Positions 34,030 through 34,286 of a DNA stretch of 34,286 bases are shown here, piece after piece; positions within the stretch are counted from its first letter, which is position 1, and every line of letters starts with the position of its first letter. The position numbers and the translations under genes are program-made. The DNA comes from Rhodobacteraceae bacterium UBA6273. Its GTDB lineage: Bacteria > Pseudomonadota > Alphaproteobacteria > Rhodobacterales > Rhodobacteraceae. The notes under the pieces are model-generated. The model saw only the letters and a list, made by a program, of their open reading frames with translations. It was not told the origin of the DNA and did no database searches. The stretch is from the NCBI GenBank assembly GCA_002440625.1, contig DJUV01000333.1, forward strand, positions 1 through 34,286, read 5' to 3'.

Positions 34030-34286
34030 TCAGGTCCGCAGCACGCGGTAGATCGCGGGGATCACCAGCACCGTCTGCAGCGTCGAGGACAGGAGGCCGA
34101 ACAACAGCGAGATCGCGAGGCCCTGGAAGATCGGTCGGTGAGGATCACCGCCGCGCCGATCATCGCCGCGAGCGCGGTCAGCAGGATCGGCTTGAAGCGG
34201 ATCGCGCCGGCGTGCAGCAGGGTCGCGATCAGTGACTGGCCGGGGCTCGCGCCGTGGCGGATGAAGTCCACCAGCAGGATCGAGTT
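34030..34286 (-). pseudogene. RND efflux pump 3' end, frameshifted, continues beyond the window
   Basis: The minus strand reads NSILLVDFIRHG and IRFKPILLTALAAMIGAAVILTD, which is the last membrane section of a CzcA/AcrB-type (HAE/HME) RND pump. Directly after ILTD the frame shifts. A second frame continues IFQGLAISLLFGLLSSTLQT and VLVIPAIYRVLRT to the stop at 34030. One base is missing in the run that should read ACCCGATC. The change removes the last 36 or so residues of the normal product. It could be a true mutation or a sequencing error. The protein normally uses proton flow to expel metals or drugs. Confidence 0.8.

Overview
The window is high-GC DNA with alphaproteobacterial gene content. 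Its codon usage, Rhodobacter/Paracoccus-like protein sequences and short operons point to a member of the Rhodobacterales (Paracoccaceae). This placement comes from reading the proteins, not from a search. No rRNA, tRNA or CRISPR array was seen.

Region 1 (1-9625) is a creatinine/creatine utilisation locus. It holds the start of a DSD1-type PLP enzyme (minus), a creatinase (plus), a convergent creatininase (minus), a LysR regulator divergent from the creatininase, a complete spermidine/putrescine-type ABC importer (Tat-exported binding protein, two permeases, ATPase) and a GlxA/AraC-type regulator. Creatininase opens creatinine to creatine and creatinase splits creatine to sarcosine and urea. 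The importer is therefore a good candidate for bringing in creatinine, creatine or a related guanidino compound. No sarcosine-oxidising gene is visible here.

Region 2 (9626-15742) is an insertion-sequence graveyard. The 3' remnant of a putative Na+/H+ antiporter abuts an IS66-family element whose tnpC carries an amber codon. An intact IS110-family (IS1111-group) element sits exactly inside the right terminal repeat of that IS66. Next come a doubly truncated Fic-family remnant, an intact ISL3-family element with perfect 21-bp ends, and the 5' stub of a DUF924-like gene. The non-coding tail of the IS1111 element contains two 7-nt stretches that match the two halves of its insertion site, as expected of a bridge/seek RNA target loop.

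Region 3 (15761-19707) is a metal-related cassette: a P1B-type ATPase with an unusual Cys-Pro-Gly motif, a small HMA-domain protein, a divergent LysR regulator and an exported His-containing protein. A partly conserved 32-bp sequence lies upstream of both minus-strand transcription units and probably marks a shared regulon.

Region 4 (19796-22655) is decaying DNA: a ferric-reductase-like gene with two frameshifts and no NAD(P)H domain, and livH/livM-type permease genes with a 5' truncation, frameshifts and an internal stop.

Region 5 (22714-26710) is a TetR-regulated tripartite-type ABC exporter operon (adaptor, FtsX-like permease, ATPase, small membrane protein) with a perfect palindromic operator.

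Region 6 (26748-33968) encodes an ApbE flavin transferase, a PepSY-flavodoxin-reductase fusion, an exported DUF2271 protein and three small exported PepSY proteins (all minus), divergent from an OmpR-type response regulator and a sensor kinase. Together they look like a regulated membrane/periplasmic flavin electron-transfer system. The window ends in the frameshifted 3' part of an RND efflux pump gene.
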